Shown one piece after another: positions 11,236-20,577 of a stretch of 64,000 nucleotides of DNA. The stretch is from Mesodorylaimus sp. YZB2_4. Lineage: Eukaryota; Nematoda; Enoplea; Dorylaimida; Dorylaimidae. Numbering within the stretch: position 1 is the first letter of the stretch; each line of letters opens with the position of its first letter. The position numbers and the translations under genes were made by a program. The DNA lies in NCBI GenBank assembly GCA_030248295.1, contig JASANH010001463.1, positions 1 to 64,000 of the forward strand. Direction: 5' to 3'. Below the pieces are notes generated by a model that had not been told where the DNA came from, ran no database searches, and worked only from the letters and a program-made list of their open reading frames with translations.

Positions 11236-13930
11236 TCATATCGAGCAGCTAATTCTTCTGTCCCCGTGGAGCGTGAGAACGGCCGGATATTCGGCTACAA
11301 TAAAAAAAGCATTCAGGTGAAAAAGTTTCGAGGAGAAACTGAGCATCTTTCTGGCGCGTATGCTTACCTATAGCTACCATCGCCAATAGTTCTTGAGCCC
11401 CTTTTTGAAATGTGGCGCGTAGCATGAGCGAGCCTTCTTCGTTCGATGATAAATAACTGGAAAAACAAAACCATTTTTTCACATCATTTCAAAAGTATTA
11501 GAAAATAAAACATTACTGATAGCACATCAGAAAATGACATTTTCTACGAAAACATATCAAAAATGGCGTGTCCGTGATAACATAACATTGGGAAGAGCAT
11601 ATCAGTGATGACGCATTCAGTGATAGCATACCAGAAATGACGTATCAGTGATAACATATCGGGCGAAGCATATCAGTGATGGCGCATCACAAAATGACAT
11701 ATCAGCGATAACATATCAGAAATATCATATCAGTGATGGCGTATCAGTGATAGCATATCAGAAAATGTTGCATCAGTAATGAAATATCAGAAAAATGACA
11801 CACTAGTGATGACGCATTAGAAAATGCCACATCCGTTGATGACGTATTAGAAAAACAAATGGCTAATCCTTCGACTGAGTTGAAGCGAGAAAAATAGGAA
11901 AAATAAATAAATAAAAATCAATCGACTTACGAGGCGCGCATGCCGCTCGAATGATCCCGCGACAAATCTATGACGAGGAAGAATAAGCTATTGGTATAGT
12001 CTCGGAGCGAAATGCTGAAGGTTGATATAAGATTCAGTTCGCGCATTAGCAGAAAATAAGCCAAATCCGCTTTGACCACATCGAGAACAGCGTCGGTCGA
12101 CAGTCGATACGGTATACTGGGGTATGGAGTCTGATTCAAGAAAACCTGAAAAAAAACATTATTGATTTTGCTGCAAATGCGACAAAAAGGGTAAAGAAAG
12201 CAAGAAAAGAAACAAAACGCACCTGAAGCTCGCTGAGATAATGCGGTTGGAAGTGAAATGGATTCAATTTCATTTCTTCCGCAACGATAGCCCGCTGCGG
12301 GATCAAAAACAGAGTCAGCCTATCGGGGCATCGACCTATCGAAAAAAGCCAATATAAATCGGCAAAAAAATGTGGCCCTTCCAAAAAATACAAAAAGAGC
12401 TCACCTCTGGAAATTTTTGCATTCGCAGCCGTATCATCCTTAGATATAAGAATTATTCTGGTGTCCAACCTCGGAAAGTGATAATGCAAGCCGGTCGTGT
12501 TCAGCAAATGATGTTGTCGAGCGAGGGCTTGCGGACGAAGCCGATAACGAAACACCATCATCCTAGAACCCGTAGAAAGAGCAATTATGCGAAGCCACGA
12601 CGAACAAAATGGGGGCAACTCATTGAAAAATATCCCACAAAGGACCGACCGAGGTTGCTTGGCTTTTTTAAACAGTGGAAAGGAAAAGTACAACCTACTT
12701 TGCTTCCACGACTTGAAACTGATAGTTATCAACCGAGCTATCCGCCATTAGAATAAAATTGCTGGAATTGAGCGTTAGCTGATATCTGGGAGAAATGAGA
12801 GATAATATTATATGATTTGCCGTGCAGACACAAGAAAACGTACCTAAACGAAGTGGAAGGTGGAAAGAATCTGGGCGCCAGCGAAGTCTCGTCGATCAAA
12901 CGTCCCAACAATGTGACTACATTCGACGAGGCGAACATGCTCGCGCGTTGACGTAAATTAGAACTTACACCCAAGCCGTCCCAGTTGTCGATAGTGTGAG
13001 CGTCAATCTCGACGTCGGGAAGAAATAAACTAGTGGACAACAGAAAACGCTTCGTCGAATCGCTGAAATGACGCATCTTATTTTGCTATTATTTTTTAAA
13101 ACCGACGACGAAATTGGCATTTTTCTCGCACCTACCTCAAGTTACAGACGGCTTGAAAGAAACTTTGATAATGATGATTGTTGGATGTTGAAGCTAGAAA
13201 AGGGAGAGACGTAAAATGATTTTTTCGCTTTTTCAAAATAAGCTCCAGGATGCTAAGCTCACCCGGAAGCAGCTGTACGTTTACGTAAAGGGCGCACCGT
13301 TTAATCATGGTGTTTAGCAAAAACGGAATAGTGCTAACCTAAAAATGAAAATTGGCGCAGAATTTGGGGAAAACTTATTAAAATCTCCTCACCTTATCAG
13401 TAGGTGAAAGCTTGCTTCCGTCGCTTCGAGCAATTTGCACTTTGAACATGAAAAAACTGTCAAACAGACTAACTGATAAATTTGAACTGCCGGCGGGTTC
13501 CAAATAGAAATCAATCGTCCCGGAACCCTAAAAACGCCAATTTTCTTAGCACATTAGATTAGCGAACAAATTTAAATTGAATCATACTTTGACGGGAAAT
13601 ACCGAGGACGAAGACCTCGATTCCAAAGACTGAGATTCGACATCCTGCTGCTCGGGTGGTGTGCTGTAGAAAAAGTGAACAGAGTCAGTCCCCCCCCCCC
13701 CCCCCCCCCCAAAAAAAAGCAGACCACTAAATAAAAGCTTACCTGTAGATTAGCTGATTCAAACTAGCCACAGTTCCAGTATAATTAGTAGCCAAAGTTG
13801 CAAATTCCTCAGCTTCTCTAGCAGCCACTCGAGCTTGAACGCCTTGACCGCTTGATTTCGCACTAGCATTTTTGACGCTTTGTTTTTTCAGTCTCCTTTT
13901 CAATGTCGTCTTCAACAGCTGGCTACTCAT
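11236..13930 (-). CDS. Polinton-type capsid-like protein, 12 exons, apparently intact
   Basis: Starting at the ATG at 13930 I can read exons 13930-13743, 13663-13588, 13527-13393, 13338-13263, 13193-13136, 13062-12844, 12785-12699, 12562-12405, 12335-12223, 12145-11931, 11456-11368 and 11294-11236. They total 1473 bases, or 490 codons plus TGA. Every intron is GT-AG and each phase fits the next exon. Segments such as GTIDFYLE, KLNPFHFQ, FLNQTPYPS and GSLMLRATF fall in the order of the animal family typified by C. elegans F54H12.2 (from memory), which sits in Maverick-like elements. I infer a double-jelly-roll capsid role; that is not visible directly. Exon choice used the expected frame, so intactness needs transcripts. 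Introns are 49-90 bases except the one at 11457-11930. Integrase and polymerase relics lie next to it. Confidence 0.65.
11500..11870. repeat. Degenerate minisatellite inside intron 10 of the capsid-like gene
   Basis: ATCAGTGATGAC, ATAACATATCAG and AAATGACATATC-like words repeat many times with an irregular 15-30 base period. The tract explains why this intron (11457-11930) is far longer than the others. Confidence 0.8.
13690..13718. repeat. Homopolymer junction C21-A8
   Basis: Twenty-one C followed by eight A, inside the first intron of the capsid-like gene. The exact length is likely to be unstable or miscounted. Confidence 0.9.
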
Positions 13931-14678
13931 GTTCGTCGTATTCTTCTTCTTCTTCCTCCGCTCGATCTCGTTCCTCTTTGTCCAGTACAGTCAAACGATG
14001 CCTGCCACTGCTAATTCTCGCAGTTTGTCGCTCCTCTTCGTCTTCAGACTCGGGATCAGACTCGTAATCACCTTCGTAATCTAGCAGATAATCTTTCTGC
14101 CCCTTTGTTTTGCGCTTCTGCACCAGTTTCCGCGTTTGCCGTCCACTAGTAGATGCAAGAGGCTTACGATCTTGATGATGATGATGATTAGTATCTTCGT
14201 CCTCGTCGGATAATAAATCGGCACAAAACTTGTCAATCGGAAGACGCCTTCTAATCGCTGCAGAAGGGGTAGAAGTAGTGGAATCACCAACAACAACAAT
14301 GGGCCTTTCCTTTCCACGCCTGCTGATCGGCCGTTGATAATGTCGTTGCTGATATTGAGGATCGAAACCACAACTGGAAGCTTGATCACTTCGACGACGA
14401 TTATAAGTATTTTCTATTCGGTCGCGTTGAGGATACTGAATAGCTAATCGATTCGGTAGTGGTCTAGGCTTACGTTGGGGGTCGAGATGGGGAGAGACGG
14501 CTCTTCTATCTTGCAACGCGCACGTCGAAGTCCCTACCGTCGAGGCTTGCTTCTTCACAGGCTGAGAACGTTTCCTTTTAGTCGGCGCCTTCTTGTTAGA
14601 CGTAGCAGCTAATGGTTGCAAAGCGTCGTCACAAACTTCTACCAAACCAGACTTGAAAGTTTCAGTAATTGCTGCCAT
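13923..14678 (-). CDS. Charged low-complexity protein overlapping the capsid-like gene start
   Basis: An uninterrupted 251-codon frame starts at ATG 14678 and stops in the sequence ATGAGTAG, where the capsid-like ATG lies eight bases before the end of this stop. The first half is rich in Lys, Arg, Pro and Gln (KKAPTKRKRSQPVKKQ). The second half has SDEDED, a histidine run and a final Glu/Asp-rich tract. It has no domain I recognise. Polintons and related viruses often carry basic core or minor virion proteins next to the capsid gene, so a DNA-binding virion-type role is possible but is inference. The stop/start overlap suggests coupled expression, or that both parts belong to one spliced transcript with an undetected junction. 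Confidence 0.5.
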   Translation of the reverse strand: MAAITETFKSGLVEVCDDALQPLAATSNKKAPTKRKRSQPVKKQASTVGTSTCALQDRRAVSPHLDPQRKPRPLPNRLAIQYPQRDRIENTYNRRRSDQASSCGFDPQYQQRHYQRPISRRGKERPIVVVGDSTTSTPSAAIRRRLPIDKFCADLLSDEDEDTNHHHHQDRKPLASTSGRQTRKLVQKRKTKGQKDYLLDYEGDYESDPESEDEEERQTARISSGRHRLTVLDKEERDRAEEEEEEYDEHE

Positions 14679-14832
14679 TCAGTTTTGAAATTTGCCATAA
14701 GAGAGAGAGCTCGCCGCTGTAAATGTCAGGTCCAAACTCCCGTATTCAATCGCATCAGTCGGAAACGGATCAATATTAAAAACCAGTTTGGCGACCAGAC
14801 GCTTGTCTGACGAAATTCAAACGCGAGACGGC

Positions 14833-14848
14833 GGGGGGGGGGGGGGGG
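14833..14848. repeat. G16 homopolymer
   Basis: Sixteen G in a row on the plus strand between the charged ORF and the next minus-strand frame. Confidence 0.95.
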
Positions 14849-15124
14849 CGTGGCGCTGGGGTGGAAGTCCGACCAATCGGGGAGCAGCGCTAGCAGCTGG
14901 TGCCACCCTAGGCTCGCTAGCTTATCAATGGTCAAATAAGCGAACCTGACTCGAAGAAGCTCGGGGGAATAAATTGGTTGACTTAAATTTCTGGAGAAAA
15001 GAAATAAATTTTTAAAGACGGGTAAGATCTCACGAACTACATTCTCACATATCATACATTTACCAAACAATTTTATTTTAAAAGTGCCTCAGTTTTTTCA
15101 ATGTCATTTTTCACTCAAAAGCGT

Positions 15125-15521
15125 CTAAACGTCTAAAACGTATTCGCCATTCATATCGTATCCTCTCCTTAATTCAAGACATCTGGCAGCACTTTCGGTA
15201 GAACACAGTTTGCAAAAGAAGTCAATATCCCAATCATCGCAAGGCAAAATCCGCACGATTCAAATGCTCGACACACCACACTTCCTCACGCATCCGCATC
15301 AGTAGGTTCCGTATTCCGGGAGTCCAAGCTGGCCGATTAGACGCTTTGAAACGCGCATCAGCTATTCGCGCAATATCACTGAGCAAACTGGGTTCATTTA
15401 TGACGACTGTCAAAATAAGATCGCTATCAGTCCTTTCGTTGAAAAAGACGTCATAATTCGTGGGCTGATGGAAAAAAGCCTTGATAACTTCTAGCCCGGC
15501 CAACTGCGATAATCTTAGCAT
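15125..15521 (-). pseudogene. Unassigned element ORF, probably frameshifted
   Basis: From ATG 15521 a 95-codon frame runs to a TGA near 15236. The adjacent frame then reads on without interruption as DDWDIDFFCKLC...RRGYDMNGEYVLDV to a TAG near 15128. The clean join suggests one coding unit with a single frameshift. It lies between the charged ORF and the integrase on the same strand, so it probably belonged to the Polinton. I recognise no family. Confidence 0.35.
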
Positions 15522-15867
15522 TTTGGCCCAGACAAATTAACGCAGAATCATACTGTTTCTCATTTTGTATCTCGATCGAAATTTAAAAAAAGGATCCTGC
15601 TTTTTCTCGATGCATCGTTTTTTTAGTTTTGCCTTGGAATTTTGGCCCACACGAAACCGACTTGACTACCATCTGCCATTTTCTATCGAGAAGAAACAAC
15701 GAGGCCGCGCGAGAAAACTGGCGAGCCTTACCTCAACCCCCTCCCTACAGTAGGCCATTCTATGAGAGCTGGCGGGCGGGCCGCCATTACAGGATCCATT
15801 TCAACCCGGCTCATTTCGAAAAATCATTTTTCCCCCAACAAAAAACGGGCAATGACAAAAAGGCTAC

Positions 15868-17071
15868 TTACTGGCCGGTGGAATCTTGAAGCTTATAAGT
15901 GTGAGGAATGGTCGGCAGGCGCTCAACTACTGTCCAAAGTTCAGGCCTGTAATATTGTCCTTGGGAGCTTTTTGTGCCTGATTTTCAAGCAAATTGATCT
16001 TGCTGCAATTTTACAACATCGTGGAGTTGAAAAGAGAAATTTTTTGGGTATCCTAATTTTTCAAATTTGGCTTGTCGCTTCTGGAATCGGAACTGAGCGA
16101 CTAAACGACCTTTGCTTTCTGGATCGGACCACACTTGAGCGGGAGACCAATTTTGAGGAAGAACTCTACTCGGAGTCTCGTTGATCAATCGCTGAATGTT
16201 GGGCAAAAGTTTTCATATATTGTCCCGCGTATGCGTGCTTAGATATCTGAAAATTCAAGAAAATAAATACAAAATGCGTCAGCACGCGTCTGGCGGAACA
16301 CTTGTAAATTAGTCTTTTCGACTGAAGAACCTTGGCCTCGGCCAGCGGAGCGCCAATGCCTCCGGTCGAGAGAAAATGTAAAATGCCTCTCTTCTGAAGC
16401 ATGGAATCGAAAGCGCTTCCGCAAAACTCCCCTCCTGAAATAAGTGGAAAAAAAGAAAACGTGCTTTAACGAAAAATAATAAAACGAGCATAAACTGTAA
16501 ATTAAAAATCGATATTCTTTGTCTCACTTTTGTCTGAGAAAATAATCTTTACACGTTTTCGTTCATCTCGCGCAATTTTGTCTAGGATCGATTTCACAGC
16601 ATTAGCAGCGGCTTCGACAGTTTTCGAAGCGAGTGGTCGAAGAAATGTGAACGTTGAGAGGGTGCACGAGCATACTAACATATAAGGCGAGCTTTGAGCG
16701 CGACTCAAATCATTCATAAAAGCGAGTTCGAGCTGTAAAATCTAAAAGAATCAAGCTGAGCGAAATATACAAGAAACTATGAACAAAAAAACCGCTCCAC
16801 TAACCTCAGCCACTTTGTAGGCAACAACTGGATGACAAGGAAATTTCCAATTGGGCAATCTGAACCGATTGTAGGCCGCGCTATCTCGTAACACGCGATC
16901 CACTGTCCGTTTCATCACACGGCCGAAACGTTTTTTCACGGCCTCGTAAAATGTTCTTCTCGCGCCTAAAGGCCCCAGAACAGGCCTATCACCATCGTCG
17001 AAATCTAGCGCAGTGTAAAGATGACGAATCTCGTCGTCTTTTGCTCGACGCTTTTCCAGCCACTTTTCCAT
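15868..17071 (-). pseudogene. Polinton integrase relic (retroviral-type DDE integrase)
   Basis: This enzyme would insert the linear element DNA. Exons read 17071-16805, 16732-16528, 16434-16302 and 16246-15868, with phases that fit. The N-terminal part contains RRTFYEAVKKRF and a KFPCHPVVAYKV block, as in Polinton integrases just before the core. In the core the second Asp is present (IIFSDK, just before a splice site), and an AEAKVLQSKRLIY segment aligns with the Glu motif. The first catalytic Asp is not evident. The C-terminal region has YKLQDSTG, typical of the SH3-like tail. TGA codons at 16213-16215 and 15985-15987 interrupt the frame and both read as point nonsense changes. The gene is divergent from the polymerase relic, about 200 bases apart. 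Confidence 0.75.
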
Positions 17072-17268
17072 TTCTAAAAAATGACATAATTTCAACGAGG
17101 GCGCCAGATGTGTTGCGTGCGTTTTTTACAATCTCCCGCCAACAGCGATAACGGGCTACATTGCCTGCCTGCCCACCTACCGACCACCCAACACAGTCAG
17201 TACGTACTGTACAAACGAGCGTACTTGGGCACCCGCTGGCGCGCCAGTCATTTTTTGAATTGTCTAAC

Positions 17269-18595
17269 ATGGCGGATGCGATTCAAAATCCAGCTAACAA
17301 TCGTGGCGATGGTGGGCGAGAGGACGATGAAGAAGCATTCGATCCCGACAACCCGGGATTTTGGGGACTCGAGTCGATCCCCTATGTTGTGCAAACTGGA
17401 TCTGACAGCTTTCAGTCGACTTGGCAAACGGCTCGAGACATCGGCATGCCACCTGAAGATCAAATTATGTGCTCAGAACCGGAAGAATTTGGACTAGGCT
17501 GGTCGTCCCAGGACCAGGAAATTTATAACGCGATAGTTGAGAATTACCACTCGACAAGAACTCATACGACCGATTTTAAAATTATGAAAATTTACACCAT
17601 ACGTCTTCCGCTTTTCGCTCCGATTATCCTCGAAAGAGTTAAGCATTATTTTCGAGCGGTAAGTTGTGTTTTAGGCCAAAATCTTAAACACAAAACCTAA
17701 ATATTTTACCCTAACTTTTTTTAGATATTTCTCGAACAAAATTCTGCATTCAAGCTGAATTTTGCTTTTTCATTTTTACTGAGCAGATTGTAAAATGAGG
17801 CAGGAGAATCTGATGACGCTTACGGCTCAATAAGAACCTTTATTGGAAATTCAAATTCCTTTGTTTATTACGACCGTGATCAGCCGCCTTTAATTTTGGA
17901 TCAATCATCTATGGATTTGGCGATCGATGCAGTGAACGAAACTGATCTCGTGGCGCAATGTAGCCTCAAAGACACAAAAGTCAGCCATTCTTACGCTCGA
18001 TTAAAATCAGCTAAAAGTTTCAAGCATGTCCTTTTTTTAGTGGCAATTTTTAAACTATTTGTCTTTGGTCGTTTTTGTCGACTTTGTGGGCGACTTGCCC
18101 ATTGGTTCTCCAAGTTTTTGCAACCAAGACCTACCACCCTATATCGCCAACAGTAAGCACATTCACGCATTTCTGAAAAATAATAAACGCAACGCGAAGG
18201 AAAATGGAAAAAACATTTTTTTTTTTCGTTGTCTCGCCGCCCATAAACTTCAAAAATTTAGAAAAATCGAACAGGAAACGAAAAATCTCTATCACACTTA
18301 CCAGGAGTACTTGGTGGAAAACAAACTCGCGTCAACACGTATGAAAATCGATAAATTCCGGGGAATGATGTTGGCCGATTTACACCGGGCCGAAGCGTGT
18401 TTCCAAATTTCGATTTAAGTCTGGACTTTTGACGGGGATGGTTCGAACGAAGATAGTGTCCGGGTTAAAGTGATCAGAAGATCAGTGGACGCTTATCCGA
18501 ATTGCAAAACTCTTCACTTGATGCAATTGTCTAATCACTTCTTTCTAATTTCCAATCATCGGCGACTAGCCAAAAGGTAAGCCAACCCCGCAAAA
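17269..18595 (+). pseudogene. Polinton protein-primed DNA polymerase B, N-terminal relic
   Basis: The intact enzyme replicates Polinton DNA. Exons read 17269-17658, 17725-17979 and 18041-18595, in frame across introns of 66 and 61 bases. Diagnostic blocks are DLPIGSPSF, IFFFRCLAAHK, FRGMMLADLHRAEACF and IRRSVDAYPNCKTL, which recur in this order in the N-terminal half of animal Polinton polymerases. TAA codons at 17791-17793 and 18416-18418 interrupt it. The exonuclease and polymerase motifs are absent: after a good donor at about 18596 the sequence turns into unrelated repeats. The first 80 residues are acidic and poorly conserved. Confidence 0.7.
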
Positions 18596-18600
18596 CAGCC

Positions 18601-19415
18601 CCTTTTCGATTTCCAGAGCATCTGGAGCGCCACCACGCGGACAATGCTGACAGGGCGCGGTGGAACTCCAGATAACGAGCGGCTTCGAGTCAATACCTGA
18701 AATCGGGTATTAGCGCTCTTGCATAGGGCCGAGCAGCGCTCGAGCCCTGCTCGAGTTCAACGCTCTTGGATAGGCCGAGTCCCGCTCGAGTCCCGCCCGA
18801 GTTCAACGCTCTTGCATATTGAGCGAACACTCGAGCGCGCTCGGGAGCGGGAGTGAACGCGAAGATTTTTTCCAAGTCCTTTTTATAAAAATTTTCAGTT
18901 GTAAGGACCTGAAAGAAATAGATATTTTGATAGAGAAAAATCTGCTCTACAAGATAGGCTGCTAAATTTATTTTTTGCAGTCAGTTTGGGTTTTTCACGG
19001 GCATTCTTTCGTCACCAACGGGGCCGAAGTTGAATTTTGAGCCATGAATTTTGAAGTTTCCTTTTATAATTTCGGTATTGCTTCAGCTTATCTGTTTAGC
19101 TATTCCAGCTAGTTCTTGACTTCAAACAAGCCACTTCATGGGAGATTTGTTTAGGTATTTAGGAGAGATGGCGGTGTGAAAAGAAGAAATCGTCGAAGCT
19201 TTCGAAAGTATTTGTCAATCGCTTAACATTTTGAAAAATACGGCTCTCGTGGAAAAATAGGTAAGTTGTATTTCTATTCTCATTGCTCGCGGACCTCTAT
19301 GCTTAGTGCTTGTGGACCCTATTGTGCTGTAAAACCTCAGGTTTTCTTGATGGTGGCTGGGTTGCGTATGAGGCAACAGAAATATGCAAGCTGATCCCCT
19401 TTTTTCCCATTCCTG
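18601..19415. repeat. GC-rich imperfect repeats and non-coding flank
   Basis: An imperfect hairpin at about 18617-18680 pairs ATCTGGAG with CTCCAGAT. From 18710 to 18860 a roughly 55-base unit containing CGCTCTTGCATA and CTCGAGTTCAA repeats about three times. The remainder, to the LTR at 19416, shows no gene. Confidence 0.6.
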
Positions 19416-19911
19416 TGTGGTGAAGTTGGTTTTTGGTTGATGGTTCACCTGTCCAGGGGTAGGGATTGCTGACTACTACACCAAACCAATTAGTGCTTAC
19501 CCAAAGTATGGCGGTGATAAGGCGTAACTCGGCGGTACGAGTTTCCGAAAGGAAGACGGGCCATCAGTGACTTTTACTTTCACAATGAAGAACGTCCGAC
19601 TCGCAAGAAAATACGCGCTCTTATATACCTTCAGAAAATGCACCCAGCCTAGCCCGACAACAGGTATGTCCAATAATTTGGATCTATGCAAAACAGGCAA
19701 ATACACAGAGCCTTGCCCGAGAACAGGTACGTCTGATAATTTAGATATATGCAGGGAAATGCACAGGGCCTGGAGAAGGCGACCTGTTTTAGCAGAATAG
19801 GAAAGGATCCAAACTAATCTCATGCGCCTAGGCATCTCCAAGACAGGTTGAAAGGTCAGTCCAGGACAAGAACTATATCACTGCTATTGGTCTTGACCAG
19901 AACTGTTGATT
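19416..19911 (-). repeat. 3' LTR of the Ty3/gypsy element
   Basis: It starts TGTGGTGAAG and shares its body with 26201-26636, ending near CAGAACTGTTG. It is about 60 bases longer because a 63-base unit (19647-19709 and 19710-19772) is present twice, against once in the other LTR. Confidence 0.9.
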
Positions 19912-19989
19912 GTCGATAGATTGAGCGGGAAATCAAATATACTTCGTCAAATACGCTTAGGGATTGAGACGAAAAGCGTCCTCGCTCGT

Positions 19990-20577
19990 CTATTTCTTTC
20001 CTCTAGATGGCCAAGGCGATGGTTGATATCGTTGAGTCTGAGTTGGCTTCTCACGCAGACCAGCCCCACGAGTTCTTGTTGGTTTTAACGTTGCGGAGGT
20101 GGTTGCTGTTGGTGGTGGTGTTGGTGCAGCCATTGACGGACTAGGTGTGGTCGCGTTTGTTGTCGACCTGCGGTCCTGATTCAAAGTCTGGCTGGTCACT
20201 GGTCCAGTTGCTTGCTGTTGGATTGGTTCTTGCACTTGTGTCGTAGACTAAGGATGAGTCGTTTCCAAATCGGGCGTAGGTGTTGCGACAGGAACCATTG
20301 GCGGGGTCGGTGCTGGTGTGTTAATCGCTAGGCGGACAGGCGATGTCGGCGGAGTTGAAAATTTTGGGGATTCAGCTCGTTGATTGGTCTTCATTTGTTG
20401 CTGATCTGGACGCGCTTCAACTGCTCGTCGATCATTTCGCACTTCAAGTTCACAATCTGGCCGTCCGCTACTAAGCTGTACGACGTCGTCTGTATGCGTT
20501 GCTGGATTTCTTGACACCAATCCGGCGTCATCGTCGTCATCGTCGTCATCAGATGGTGGGAGTTGTCATGGCGCATA
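19990..20577 (-). pseudogene. Pro/Thr/Gln-rich 3' tail region of the gypsy pol
   Basis: Overlapping minus-strand frames rich in Pro, Thr, Gln and Ala lie between the integrase tail and the 3' LTR. They contain no domain. They may be a low-complexity C-terminal extension or an extra ORF; frame changes prevent a decision. Confidence 0.35.

Larger units (their letters stand above)
11236..18600. mobile_element. Partial Polinton/Maverick (adintovirus-like) element
   Basis: Three independent parts support the call: a capsid-type gene (minus), an integrase with Polinton-style N-terminal region (minus), and the N-terminal region of a Polinton protein-primed DNA polymerase B (plus, divergent from the integrase). 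I saw no packaging ATPase, no cysteine protease, no polymerase catalytic domain and no terminal inverted repeats. It is therefore a truncated copy. The right edge breaks off near 18600 in GC-rich repeats. Confidence 0.75.

Noticed and set aside
14726..15070. 114-codon minus-strand frame between Polinton genes
   Set aside because: It runs through a G16 homopolymer (poly-Pro), has no motif and overlaps no splice signals.
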